Source: Plicaturopsis crispa FD-325 SS-3 (Eukaryota > Basidiomycota > Agaricomycetes > Amylocorticiales > Amylocorticiaceae). Taken from it: 64,000 bases of DNA. The notes below the pieces were generated by a model. The model did no database searches. It saw nothing but the letters and a program-made list of their open reading frames with translations, and had not been told where the DNA came from. Every line of letters begins with the position of its first letter. Positions within the stretch are counted from its first letter, which is position 1. The DNA lies in contig KN832555.1 in NCBI GenBank assembly GCA_000827205.1, positions 1,675,170 through 1,739,169 on the forward strand, given 5' to 3'. The translations under genes were made by a program, and so were the position numbers. Positions 11,008 to 25,400 of this stretch are shown piece after piece.

Positions 11008-13201
11008 CTACGTCGCAGAAGTCCGCGTTTTCAATCCCTCGCGCACTTTCCGTTCCAAAGTCGGGGGAACCTCTTGTAACTGAGCTGGTACGTCCTCGCG
11101 ATGTCCCTGTTTGGCACAAATGGGGGGTTAGATATACTGAGCTTCACATAGGCGGGGCATGCTTACATGCGCGAGGTGATATCGAAGTCCACTGAGTTGC
11201 CGGTAATCTTTGACGCAATCTGGCCTGGGGCAGCGATAGCACTTGTTTTTCTTTCTTTCAGCTTTCTCTGCGCTCGTCAATTTGGCACTGGGCGCAGGCT
11301 TCCGGACGGTTTCAGCTGGCGGGAGATCCGATGGAAGTGCGAAAGTGTTTGAGATGGCCTCTCGGAAGTGCGCTTTCGATCTGCAAATTTCTTGTCAATG
11401 ATCATCCCATATGCTACGACGATTTTCCTTACATTTGCAGGTGGTATTGGACACCGTTGATATTCTGGTCCATTCATTCCTCAGGCGTGAGGATATATCA
11501 TGAACATTCCATATCCTGCTTACCTTCCAAGATTTGCCGCAGCCCTCCAAGGAGCAGCGGAAAGGCGTATCGCCACCGGGCATACTATCGTGCACTGATT
11601 TGCTGTGGTCAAGAAGTTCACCCGCAGTAGCATAGCAAGCTGCGCTTGTATGTGCGTCGGCTGGCCAACATCGCTTATGGCCGCAGGCGTAAGGTCGTAT
11701 GGAGGGACTAGAATACAAGACTAGATCATTGCGTGTCCTAAGAGAATAGTGACGGAATGACTTACTCTCCTGTGGCAGGTAAAGCTAAAGACAAGCGACC
11801 AATCGGTTCAATGACCCTTTTCTTCTGAGAATTAGTCTTTGGCGGTGGTTGCGTAGGATCAGGATAGTAAGGAGTTAATTGAACGGACGGAACTGTGACG
11901 GGAACAGGAATAGATCGTGAAGAATCATCGGTAGGGGGGAGATTGACAATAGATGGGCCCTGCGGACTAGATACGGGTGATAATGTGAGGGTACCCAAAC
12001 CGATGGGGGTCGTGGACGTGCTTGACATAGAGTCGTGAAATGGCAATGGGGAAAGCGTGGTCGTGATACTCTCTCCTACGGTGGTGTGAGAAGGCGTAGG
12101 AGAGAGAAGTGGCGTAGAAGAGTCGTTGTGCACATCCAGGGTAGTGCCATCCTCCTCTTGGAACTCAGAGGTGGAGGGATTGCTATTTTCAGGTGCATGA
12201 CTCCATTCGAGTCCATTGTTAGCATCCAAAAAGAGCTGAGGTGCTGGTTCGGAATGGGAATGTAGGTCGATGGCATCATATGGGAATGGCCTCCAAGAAC
12301 CGTCTCCATGTATCGTTTGTGTCTGCGGGTACGTTTGTTGCGGTCGAGATTCCGATAGGGCATCAGAGAGCGACGAGGAGCTGTAGTGGAATGGCGGTGG
12401 GTCGATTCGATGTAGAAAACCATCTTCCCCATCCACGACAGGGTAGGATGGAACACTCGCGAAGAATGGGTTGTCGTTGTTGTCGTTCTGTTCCGGAGGG
12501 GGATCCTGAAGATACGAGCTATGGGACGAGAAATCGGGAGGGACGTCGAAGTCCCAGGAGAAGTTGGACGGTCCTGCATGACCTTCTGCATTGAGAGGTA
12601 TATCCAACCCCCTTCTTTGGAGATATCGTAGCCTGTGACAACATAATTGAGGCTAGTTACTTAAATCGAAAATCATCGCAGCCTACCTATTGCGACACCC
12701 TAAGCCACTTCGCTTCAAGTCTTCTCGGATTAGGCCCCAGCGACCACCGTGCTTCGAGAAACTCCTGATAAGTTCTTCATCTTCCTCTCTTGTCCATTCG
12801 CCCGTCCGCAGAGAAGGATCCAAAGCTTCGCGGTACCGCTTAGAACATGCATCGTCTGTTCTGCCCTCGATACCTCGGGCGATGACTGACCACCGATTCG
12901 GGTGCTGATTGAAGAGCCTCACAAGCAGTTCATCTTCCTCAGCTGTCCATGCTGATTTTTTGATTACGGGAGCTAGGGAATGGAGCCATCTCTACTCCAA
13001 AAGGTCTCAGGTAAGAGCTATATTCCGTGAAAGGAAGTAGGTGAACGATCGCACCTTGCGACATGCCTTGTTCGTACGGCCTGGAACATACTGAGCGAAT
13101 AGTTTCCAGTCCTGGCAGTCGATGCCATGAATATCTATCGCATGCCTGAGGAGAGCGTCCTCTTCGGCGGACCAAGGTTTTCCGACATGCCTCTCTTCCA
13201 T
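11008..13201 (-). CDS. Myb (three-repeat) plus C2H2 zinc-finger transcription factor
   Basis: Seven exons (13201-13055, 12991-12687, 12632-11766, 11707-11524, 11464-11433, 11380-11167, 11106-11008) join in frame to 615 residues. Three tandem Myb/SANT repeats come first: GKPWSAEEDALLRHAIDIHG..., KSAWTAEEDELLVRLFNQHP... and TGEWTREEDEELIRSFSKHG.... A Ser/Pro/Thr-rich middle of about 290 residues follows, probably a disordered activation region. The C-terminus carries zinc-finger modules: a Cys-rich part (RPYACGHKRCWPADAHTSA), a C2H2 finger FRCSLEGCGKSWKNINGVQY...H, and CYRCPRPDCVKDYRQLSGLR...H. The last two, with the long linker between them, resemble the split fingers of the SFP1-like class. 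The gene lies divergent to PRP17. Which repeat binds DNA in vivo cannot be told. The combination of a Myb cluster with such fingers in one protein is noteworthy. Confidence 0.85.
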
Positions 13202-13461
13202 AGACCGGTGATCTCGCACAGACGAATGTCAGAGAAAGTCTACCACAGCATGTAGTCCTGGGCGTTGACAGCAGAAGAGAAGAGGAAGATTCGCTCAAAT
13301 GCACAGTCCGATGTTGTCGTAATGCAAGGGCATTTCTGCTAACTGCTGTGGCGGCGGCCATCTCATTCAGGGGCTGGCGCGACGTGAAAGGAAACTGGAG
13401 TTCAGCGAAATTGCAAGCCTTGCCTTCAACCTGTTCGTTAACGCTCAACTTCTACTATAAA

Positions 13462-15557
13462 ATGTCTCTGGTCCAGGGCTACTCTTCTGACGAGGACAAT
13501 GACACGACGTCCGTGAGCAACGATGTGTTTGGACTTTCTTCCATTCCTGCCGCGAAAAAGGCACGCGTAGAGCAACCCACCAATGTCGCACCCTCGGCCG
13601 CGCCTGATGTCCTGGCGGAGGTGAGTAGGAAACAATGCTGTCCGCTAAATTGCACGGCTAAAAACACGACTAGGACCCATTAAATCAAACGTCGCTCGTA
13701 ACGCGACCTACCGACACACAAATGAATGTGAATATCCCGTACAGCGACATGATGTTGCCCTTACAAGGCCCCGAGAATCCTTTCGGTGAGAGAGGTCGCT
13801 TCCTCAACCAAAATGCCCTCGCAGGGCACGTAGAGGAGCAATCCATGACCGAGCATGCCTTCCGCTCCCAGCACATGACGCACACTATCCTCGGCTATTC
13901 TGCAAATCCCTCCGTCGATCCAAATGCGCCGGCCATCCTCGGGTCTCTCGAGAAAGCCCAGGCCAATGGCTTTGCCTCGATAGACACAATCCGAGCGCCC
14001 AAAGCTCAGACGAAGGAGCTGAAGCGAAAACGAAAGCAGAAGGGCGATTTGGAGGTCGTCGAGGGCGAAGGGGCTTATGTTGGCCCGTGGGCATCCTGGC
14101 AGGGCGATGAACCCCAACACGAATACCCAGATGGTGCTGGAATGGAGGACGAACCTGAGGAAGAGGACGAGGAGCCGGAAGCCCCCGTTACGATGACGAA
14201 ATCGAGGGCAAAACGGGGTGCATTTGGGCAGGAGCATTCAGTGTTCCACGGGAAGTCAATGACAGACTACCAGGGACGGACGTACATGTCGCCGCCTGTG
14301 GCAGAGGCTCCTACACTGCTATCCGAACCCGGGTCACAGGATACCTTCATACCCAAAGTCTGCATTCATACCTGGACGGGGCATACCCAAGGCGTCTCCG
14401 TCATACGGACGTTCCCAGGTACCGGCCATCTCCTGCTGAGCGGATCCATGGACACGAAAATCAAGGTATGTTCGCTATAACATTCGGTCCGTTGAGACAT
14501 ATTGAGCGCTATAATAGTTGTGGGACGTCTACACCCATGGCAACTGTCTCCGGACTTTCCATGGCCACACGAAGGCTGTCAAGGATGTCACGTTTTCGAA
14601 CGACGGCAAGAAATTCCTTTCTTGTGGCTATGACCGGCAAATGAAGCTTTGGGATACCGAGACGGGGCAATGTCTGAAGCGCTTCAGCAACGGGAAAATT
14701 CCGTACGTGGTACGGTTTCACCCGGATGAAGACAAGCAGCACATCTTCCTCGCTGGAATGTCGGACAAGAAGATCATCCAGGTACGTTTCGCACCGACAC
14801 TCGTGATTTTACGACGACTAATCTTTTTAATAATGGCGACAGTATGACATGAACACTGGCGAGATCACACAAGAATACGACCAGCATCTAGGACCTGTGA
14901 ACACAATCACCTTCGTCGACGAGAACAGACGATTCGTCACGACTTCGGACGACAAGACAATTCGTGCCTGGGACTTCGACATTCCTGTCGTAATCAAATA
15001 CATAGCCGAGCCGCACATGCATTCTATGCCTGCTGTCACGCTACATCCATCCAGTAAGCCGCGAAATCACATCCCCAATTTGCGTAAAACTGCGAAGCTT
15101 ACCACACTATTCTTACCCGCCAGAAAAATACTTTGCGGCGCAATCGCTGGATAACCAGATTCTTATATACAGCACGGATAATTTCAGGCAGAACCGTAAG
15201 AAGCGGTTCGCGGGCCACTCAGTCGCTGGCTATGCCTGTCAGGTGGGCTTCTCCCCCGACGGCAAGTGGATCAGCAGCGGTGACGGCGAGGGAAATGTCG
15301 TGTTCTGGGACTGGAAGACTGGCCGGATCAAGTCGCGTCTGCGTGCGCATTCCAAGGTGGTCATCGCGCATGAGTGGCTACCCCACGAGACGGTGAGTAT
15401 TATCGCTCGGCCTGCTCTCCCCACCTAGTACTAACGTGTGCACATCTGCAGTCGAAACTCATCACGGCATCTTGGGATGGCTTGATCAAGCTATGGGTAC
15501 GTTCGTTTGTGCTCTCGGCCTTCCGTAAACAATCTAATCTTTGACCCGCAGGACTGA
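13462..15557 (+). CDS. PRP17: PRP17/CDC40 second-step splicing factor
   Basis: Seven exons (13462-13620, 13674-14465, 14518-14781, 14843-15053, 15124-15392, 15452-15496, 15552-15557) give 581 residues. Prp17 is a WD40 protein that acts at the second catalytic step of pre-mRNA splicing. The N-terminal half is charged and low in order ([17 protein letters not shown], then an acidic [10 protein letters not shown] tract). The conserved lead-in [20 protein letters not shown] is typical of the family. Seven WD repeats follow, starting at [20 protein letters not shown] and ending with [14 protein letters not shown]. The last coding exon holds a single Asp codon plus TGA. Branch-site-like sequences (ctaac) precede several acceptors. 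Confidence 0.95.
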
Positions 15558-17096
15558 GATCATATGGGCCGCGTCCACTGTGGAACCTTGCGCTGACTTT
15601 CATGGAGCTCCTCACCCCGAAGGATTCTTCATGGGAGTGTGGCGCATTACGCGTTAGCAATTGGAAGTTATTCTCCCCTTTGGTGTCGTGCCTAGATATG
15701 CATATACTTGCTCGAGATGTTATACATACGGTGTATCGATAATATTATGTTAGGACGTCCGTCTTGCGTTCGAATCCAGCATTAATGGAACTCGCTACTA
15801 GTGATGTATACTTGATTAGTGCAAACCATATCTCCCAAGGACGGGTATTCAGCATGTCTATGTCTCTATAATTAAGTTATCAGGTCTCAGTTCGCCAGAT
15901 GGGCTATACGCAGCAAGCATAGCAAGAGCGGCGGCCTCTGGTAGGTATTGTGCTGATATTCCTTTTGCGTACGTGGACGAGCCTCATCAAGTTGATGAAG
16001 AGATGCATTCGAGAGCTTGTTATCAACACGAAGGTGATGCTAACTACAAGCTCACTAAACCATAAGCACATGTATCCCGCCGATGCTGATTATTTGCATG
16101 AAAGTGGTAACATACATGCTCGTAAGGGTCAGACCCATGGACGGACACCCGGCTGGAATGACGGCATCCTAGTCTCGTGCGAGGGCCGGCGACTGGATAG
16201 CACAGTGAGACTCCGCCGGGGAGCCATGCGGAGCAAGCACGCACACCTAAATAACGTCCACAACAGCGCCGTCAGCTCGACGCGGGCCAACGATACCGCA
16301 CCATCAGAATTGCAGTAAGTGCTTAACCAAGACTCGGCATGGGCGACAGAAGATAACAACGAGTGCAGGAACCGATGCAAAAGTCGCCGACGTGCCACGG
16401 AGAGTTTTGGCGAACCACGTTGAAAGATGTGTCCGGCGGACGATCATCCGGTGATACACACTGATAAGTGACAAGAACACGGGTGGGCATCCGACGCTGA
16501 TATGCGGTCCTGTTTTCTCGATGAGAGTTACACGCAGGCCCTGGCGATTGAGGATGACAAGGTTGGACCTCGACGAGTCGTGACAGGCCACGGACTGCCA
16601 CATGCAAGGGCGTGCTCACGAGTCACTCCCGCGAATCTCGTGTATCCGGCCCTGACACAGATAGTATGCCTGTTTGACATGTTCCTTCAATGATGCGATG
16701 CATATAAGTAGATTACTCGGATCGTCTTTGAGAGACTTACCGTGATTTTGATGTCATGCGGTCTACCTGAATTCATTGCATCGCTGGTCGTTTGCTATCT
16801 TATACTGGACTTGGAGAGACGTGAAATGCACGGTCCAACCGACTCTTGACACCAGTCATCTGCCAGCAATCAGCCCGGGGAGAACACGGTAACGGGAAGG
16901 AACACACCGACAACCGAGTTGCGGCACTGTGTGGACCGTAACGGTATATTGAGACCTGCCATCACTAGATTATGCAAAACGTGATGTTCTCCACTTTTAA
17001 TACCTCAGAACCATAAAAAGGGACTTCCCCAAGAGCCTCCGATCTCTTTTCACTCTTTAGCCGGTCGACTTTGCCTTCATCTCCACCACCACCACC
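15558..17096. other. 1.5-kb gene-poor stretch
   Basis: The PRP17 3' region and the promoter of the small secreted-peptide gene must lie here. Frames at 15950-16318 (+) and 16304-16603 (-) have no recognisable content. A TATA-like cataaaaagg sits near 17014, about 80 bases before the peptide start codon. Nothing else is supported. Confidence 0.5.
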
Positions 17097-17313
17097 ATGT
17101 CTGCTCTCAGCATAAAAAGCTTGTACTTCACCGTTGCTTTCGTGCTCCTTGCACTCGCACTGTCCGCGGAGGCTGTCGCGATACCAGTACGTCCAGTCCA
17201 TAGATGGTACATGATCGTACTTGGCCCACTTACTTTTTTCCTGCGATTAGGCGGCCAATCCTGATGGGCCGGACTGGAGGAGGGACGGAGGTGGGGGAGG
17301 CACAGACTGGTAG
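17097..17313 (+). CDS. Small secreted peptide with dibasic site and Gly-rich tail
   Basis: Two exons (17097-17186 and 17251-17313) flank a 64-nt GT-AG intron (gtacgt...gattag) and encode 50 residues. The first 27 or so are a classic signal peptide: MSALSIKSLYFTVAFVLLAL then ALSAEAVA, with small residues ahead of the likely cut. The mature part after the cut is IPAANPDGPDWRRDGGGGG plus TDW. It contains a dibasic RR, the usual target of Kex2-type processing, which would release a nine-residue DGGGGGTDW. It has no cysteine and no CaaX tail, so it is neither a Cys-rich effector nor a mating pheromone precursor. A TATA-like element lies about 80 bases upstream. I do not recognise a named family. 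Secretion is strongly suggested by sequence. Processing and function are inference. Confidence 0.72.
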
Positions 17314-17902
17314 TCAACCAAAGTAATGTGAGTCTACGAATTCGGGAGATGTGCTGCGAGAGCTACGACTGACCGGCTTGCTATTGCAGACATGTCGCTC
17401 GACGATGCTGGCGGCGTCCGCTGACGCTGTTGCCTTGACCGTCATATACTCGTTGAATTCTACCATCGTTTTTCTTGGGTCTCTCCTGCTCCCCGTGGTG
17501 CCCTCCACCTTGCCGTAACGCTCGTTGGTTCAATGTCGCATTCCCACCTACTACATCATACCACCTTCACACGCTATTTCTCCCTTATTTTTTCCATCAT
17601 TTAGTTTTCTTGTATCTGAGATGTATGATTTACGCCTTGCACCGTGCACGGAGATTGGGTCCAAGTTCAGCATAGTCGCAGCGCTTCAGCAAAGTTTCGA
17701 TAGAATTGCAGAGAAGACAAGAAGATGCAAGAGTAGGCGCTGCACACTCAGTAGAGATCGAGTTCAGGGCAGGTCGTAATTTTGGTGAAGGGCAGGCTCA
17801 AGCGCGTTTTACTTACCGACGCGCCTGTTGCTAGCTTTGCCTGAACCACTTCACCGCGAACGGTGGCTTGTTTTCTTTCGCTGAACGGCCGAACGTCTCA
17901 AA
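17314..17902. other. Peptide-gene 3' region with possible UTR intron; MCM3 promoter
   Basis: A further GT-AG pair (17328-17389, gtgagt...ttgcag, 62 nt) lies just after the peptide stop codon and looks like a 3'-untranslated intron. The rest is pyrimidine-rich and should include the MCM3 promoter. No gene is supported. Confidence 0.4.
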
Positions 17903-20655
<2,753 letters not shown>

Positions 20656-21065
20656 CGGGCAGTGGATGCGTGTTTCTATTCTGTTCTTTGGTTATCTTTG
20701 CTGTCGACGCTTACCTCTCTGTATTCCCCAGCTGTACTTGTAGCCAATATAATGATATGTCTCATCTCGTCAATACTATTCTCTGTACAGGCGTTGCTCG
20801 CGAAAAGCCTGTCAACGACATTGTTTTCGTACTTGCTCAAAGTCATGACCAGAAAACGTAGACGCGTGACCTTGTAAGGACGCGACTTTGGTTTTGTCTC
20901 CTTGAAAGCGCTTGCGTTATTTGACCACATTCCGAGGTTTAACGACGGTCCGTCTCACATTACATCTACGAACAACGAGACATGCATGCTCACTCAGTTC
21001 ACTTCCATTTGGCAGGAGTTGACTTGCACAGTAGGACAAGCCCGACTGGCTAGTCGCCGTTCGGC
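20656..21065. other. Intergenic, MCM3 3' end / MTQ2 promoter
   Basis: 410 bases with no coding potential I can support. The first 200 bases are T-rich and read like a 3' untranslated region. Confidence 0.5.
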
Positions 21066-22056
21066 ATGATCCCTACTCCTGATCTTTCTCACTTGAAGCC
21101 TCACGACTACGATCATGTATACGAGCCCGCAGGTACGTCGTTCGAAGTCCTCCCCGTAAATGCTGGCGCGCTGATTCTATTGCAGAGGACACCTTCCTGC
21201 TCCTTGATGCCCTTGAGCAGGACGCCGATGAGTTAAAGGCTCTCCACCCTCTGATCTGTCTCGAGATTGGGTGGGTGTCTTAATTTCGTCGTCATTCAAG
21301 TCAAACGACCTATACTTATGCTAGCATTCTAGTTCGGGGTCCGGATGTGTATCCTGCTTTGCGGGTAGCATTCTCGGTTCCCGTAGTACTCGTAAGCCAG
21401 GCCGTCGATGGTTGCTGCCATGCAAGTTCTGACTTGACCCGCCAGTGTTCTTATGCACTGACATAAATTCCCATGCGTCTCGGTGCACGACATTGACTGG
21501 TATCCAGAACAAGGTACTACATACGTCCACCGGTTTCCACGATGCGAATTAACGACCCTCATCTGAAGGTGCAGCTTGACGCTATCACAGCTTCACTAGA
21601 CGCCCCGCTTGCTTCTCGTCTGTACCATGCAGTCGATTTACTCCTCTTCAATCCCCCTTACGTCCCTACCGTCGACGAGGAGGCGACAGATGCACAAGGC
21701 ACTGCGGACCTCGAAGGATCATGGGCAGGAGGAACAGCCGGAATGCAAGTCACAGATCTGCTCCTCAGAAATGTGGAGGTAAGCTCTTGCAATTATCTGT
21801 GTGGATGTCCTGGTTTAATTTGACCGTCCAAACAGGCGCTATTGTCGGATCGCGGCCGTTTCTATCTTGTCGCTGTCACGGAGAACGACATCCCGGGCAT
21901 CCGTCGCAACATGCTAGAAACCCATGGTCTACGCAGTGATGTGAGTCACGTCGCTCACACCTCCTTTCCCAAATTTTTGACCGTTGAAAAATGTAGATTG
22001 TCCTGCAGCGAAGGGCAGGCCGGGAGCATCTATTTGTGCTTCGTTTCCAGCGTTGA
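21066..22056 (+). CDS. MTQ2: eRF1 glutamine N5-methyltransferase (MTQ2/HemK2-like)
   Basis: Seven exons (21066-21132, 21186-21270, 21333-21391, 21446-21513, 21569-21778, 21836-21940, 21997-22056) give 217 residues, the right size for this family. Mtq2, with Trm112, methylates the glutamine of the GGQ motif of release factor eRF1 using S-adenosylmethionine. Visible marks are the opening HLKPHDYDHVYEPAEDTFLL, the SAM-binding motif I LEIGSGSGCVSCF, and the catalytic NPPY in VDLLLFNPPYVPT. Next come a typical WAGGTAG segment and the tail GREHLFVLRF. The 55-nt intron after IQNK contains a clear branch site (ttaac). HemK proteins in bacteria share NPPY, but the short length and the EPAEDT start point to the eukaryotic Mtq2 class. 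Confidence 0.93.
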
Positions 22057-22402
22057 ACGCGAAACGAAATGCAGCCTCCAACTTTCAATTCGGGTGAAGC
22101 AACGAGGGAAAGGCTGTGCAAAAGAGCTTGTACATTCTGGTGTAAAACAGGTACTCGAAGCGCTAGGAACTAACTAGGTAGTAGTTAAATAGATGGCTAC
22201 ACAGATGGAGGATATATACTAGGGCAAATGTGAATCATTATCCGCGTCCGTTCCGTCCTGTCGGTAGTCGAGGCGTTCGGCGATATTGTAGAGGATTTTG
22301 AACACTGGCGCACGGTCCAGAGAGAGCAAATTTAGCAAAAGAGAAATAAAACGCAGTAGATGAGTATAATAGTCCTGTGCTGTAGCCTTAGGAGCTGTAG
22401 GG
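22057..22402. other. Convergent 3' region MTQ2 / tricalbin
   Basis: 346 bases between convergent genes. A short minus-strand frame (22219-22485) overlaps the tricalbin end out of frame and is not considered real. Confidence 0.5.
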
Positions 22403-25400
22403 TTAGTCGTCCCGTTCTGCTCCCGGTCGGCGACCACGAAGGCTGAACCTGGAGGGCGAAACAGGCGCGCCGAGCTTGGTGTCACTGCGCTCTATCGAGA
22501 CCGACGAGCCAGAATGCCGCCCAGATAACAGTGGGTTGACGTCCGCGTCGAACTCCAGTCGCAATCGTACCAAGCCCGATCCTTCTCTCAGCTCCGAGAA
22601 GACGTCCGCTGAAGAGGTCTGGCCTGGCTGCAAATGACGCCAAATCTAACGTGTAACAGTCATGAGCAACAGTCCAAAGCCAAAAGATAGAGCGCCATAT
22701 AAGAACTCACGTCGACGTCCGCTTCACCCAAGAGCTTGTCCTTTCCAATGGTTTTGTGATCGTACACCCATAGATACAGTTTTGCCGTCGACGGAGAGGC
22801 CGCAAAGTTGAAAGCCTCATTCCTGGATAAATAAAAAAATCAGAGACCGTAAGATCATCGAATCGCAGTCACTGTACCATTGAGGAGTGGCGGTTTTGCC
22901 TGAATGTTTGGTCTTTTGCTCCTTGTCTCCGACGCGTACAGTCACGTATGGCTTGACAGCGTTCGTCGACATGTCCTTGGCATCCAGTATCGTAACCCTT
23001 AGGGTTCCAGGATCGACTTTCCCGGATCCACCATCAGCGTTGGGGCTTAACGACGGGAATGAAGCAGCTCCGCCTTCGGCTGCCATACCACTAGCGCCGT
23101 TAGATGCACCCACGGGCTGGGACGCTTGACCAGCGCCTGAAGGGAGCGATGGTACAGGCGGTAGACCGTTTTCATCTTTGCCGTTCTTCGCGAAATCCTT
23201 TTCCTTCTTGCCAAAGACCCCCGTGATCTCGTGGAATACGCCTTTGCCCGCGCCAATGGGTAGTCCGCCGATTTGTGTCATAGCACGTCCCGCACTGGAG
23301 AAAGTCGACGTGTTCTTCCGCGATCGCGCAATGATCTCGGGCTGGAACATCAACCTCACTCTGACTTGGCCATGGTCACCGTGTTTTTCCGACTGCAATT
23401 GAAGGACCCGTTCCGTTCCCTGGAACGGCTCAATGTCTGCCAGCGCAATCGTGGCGGAACCAAGACTCTTCGCCTGTTCGATCTGGTTCCAGTCGAAGAT
23501 CTCGACACTGAAGTCGGCGGCAACGCGCGAAGGCTAAAAAAGTGGTGAGCGTATTTTCTTTCTATGAGTATCTGTTACATACCACAGAGACGACGAAGTT
23601 CTCTTGCCAATCAGGTGTAAGTGTCTTTTTCTTCGTCTGCGACTTGAATACCTTTTGACCGTTCAATGTGAACACGGCGAAGGGGTCAGATTTGCCTGCC
23701 AAATCATAAGTCAGCGCGGGGAAAAGAACATGATCTTAAGTAGGCGTACCTCCGCGATCAACGCCCCGGATGCCATGACCGTCGAGAAGATCCACACGAA
23801 GTACACCTTGGTCTGCAATAACATTCATAAGTGATTTGCTCGCAAAGATACGGGCGGAGAAAACGTACTGTTGATGCTCTCCCGTGGCTCCAGCGTCACT
23901 GGCACTGGGACGTATCGGCTTTCGATCTCGACCGTGGACTTCTCCCTCTCGTCTTCGTCCATCAATGTATATGTTGCAGGTCCGTTCTGTTGTAGTGGAG
24001 GTCAGCCATCTCCCGTCAAGTAGGCGCAGAAGCTACGCACTAGGGTGTTCTCGAGGAATGCCTTGGCATCGCCTTTCCATTCGGCAATGATATCGTCCTT
24101 CTCGCCCTCGTCACTCTCGTTCAGGCGTAACCAGACACGACCGAAATCCAACTCCTTCACAAATCCTTCACCCACATGTTCCCAACGTGCCTGGGTACTG
24201 CGGGCTTTGACCGTGCTGAATGCTGGCCAGTAGCCGTCGTCCAGTAGCACCTCCAGCCGTGCCTTCTTGGCCAAATGTCCGGACTTAACGTTGAAGACGA
24301 TAACGCCAGATTCTGAGGAATACGAGGCGATGAGTGACTGACTATAGAGTGTATGCAACATGCTTACGTTGCTGCAGCAGTTCCTCCGTAGACATCTCCA
24401 AGCCTTCCTCTTCGATGCCCTTGCCAGACCCTGCGGTCCCATTTGTTCCAGAAGTACGGGCTGTCTCCGCGGTCTTGCTGGTCGCCGTCGAACGCATGGT
24501 GTCGGTTGACTTCGCATTCCGCGTATGAGCTTTCTTGTGTTCCGGCGCCTCCTCATCGCCAATTGGCTTAGCAGTGGTAAGGCCATTCGGGATGTGCCCA
24601 TCATCGATGCTGCTGTCATCACCGCCGACAGTGCCACCGTCCTCCGAGTCGTTGTTCTCGACGGCTTGCTGCATCTCGTTGGGCCCGGAGTCGAATTCAA
24701 CACCTTTGAGCGCGACCGCGGGGATGAATTCGGCGACGTAGTGGAGCTGGCCTTTGTAGACGTTGCCTTTGTCGAGCCTGATGGGATCTACATGCTCTTT
24801 CTTGCCGATAGACTTGTAGTGATATCTCGGGTCGGCGGATTCCTCAGCAAGGTCGGCTACCCGGAGCTCAACTGAACCCAGAGACCGGTCTTTCGTGAGA
24901 TGCTGATAGTCCATGCATTCAAGGAGGATGTGCTGTGACAAATGTTTAGCGGCAAGAACAATTGAGGTGTTGTACTGTTTACCTCTTTGATGTTGTGAAC
25001 TGGACACAGGTGCATTAGTGAAGAGTCAAAATGGTATAGATGGGAGCTACAACGTACCAGCAACGTAGATAATTTGATCCCAGACAGGGTTCAGATCTGA
25101 TAGGTATTAGCATGTCACCCGAAACGCTCACATATGCACTCACTGTTGTTGACGACCTCCGTCCTGCCCTCTGTGACGTTGTTGACTTGCACCCGGACAT
25201 ATGGATCACTCTGAGAGGGTGTTAGTTGAGACTCGTCAGCTGGTCTAGATTCAATCTTACCTTGCCACCTAGCGCGGCTTCGACATTCCTGGTTCACGGT
25301 GTTAGCGAGTCACAGGCTAGCAAAGAAACCATCACGCACTTCACATCCGTCGCCTTCTGCACCCACAGCTTGATCACACCAATAGGTGGAGTGTAACGGT

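Noticed and set aside
11738-11765. 28-nt intron in the Myb/zinc-finger gene
   Set aside because: It would keep frame, but it is far below the local intron size. The next acceptor gives 58 nt (11708-11765), also in frame, and is preferred.
16304-16603. 99-codon minus-strand frame
   Set aside because: Hydrophobic patches but no family match and no clear splice partners.
22219-22485. 88-codon minus-strand frame at the tricalbin end
   Set aside because: Out of frame with the tricalbin C-terminus, which has its own stop at 22403; no support for alternative splicing.
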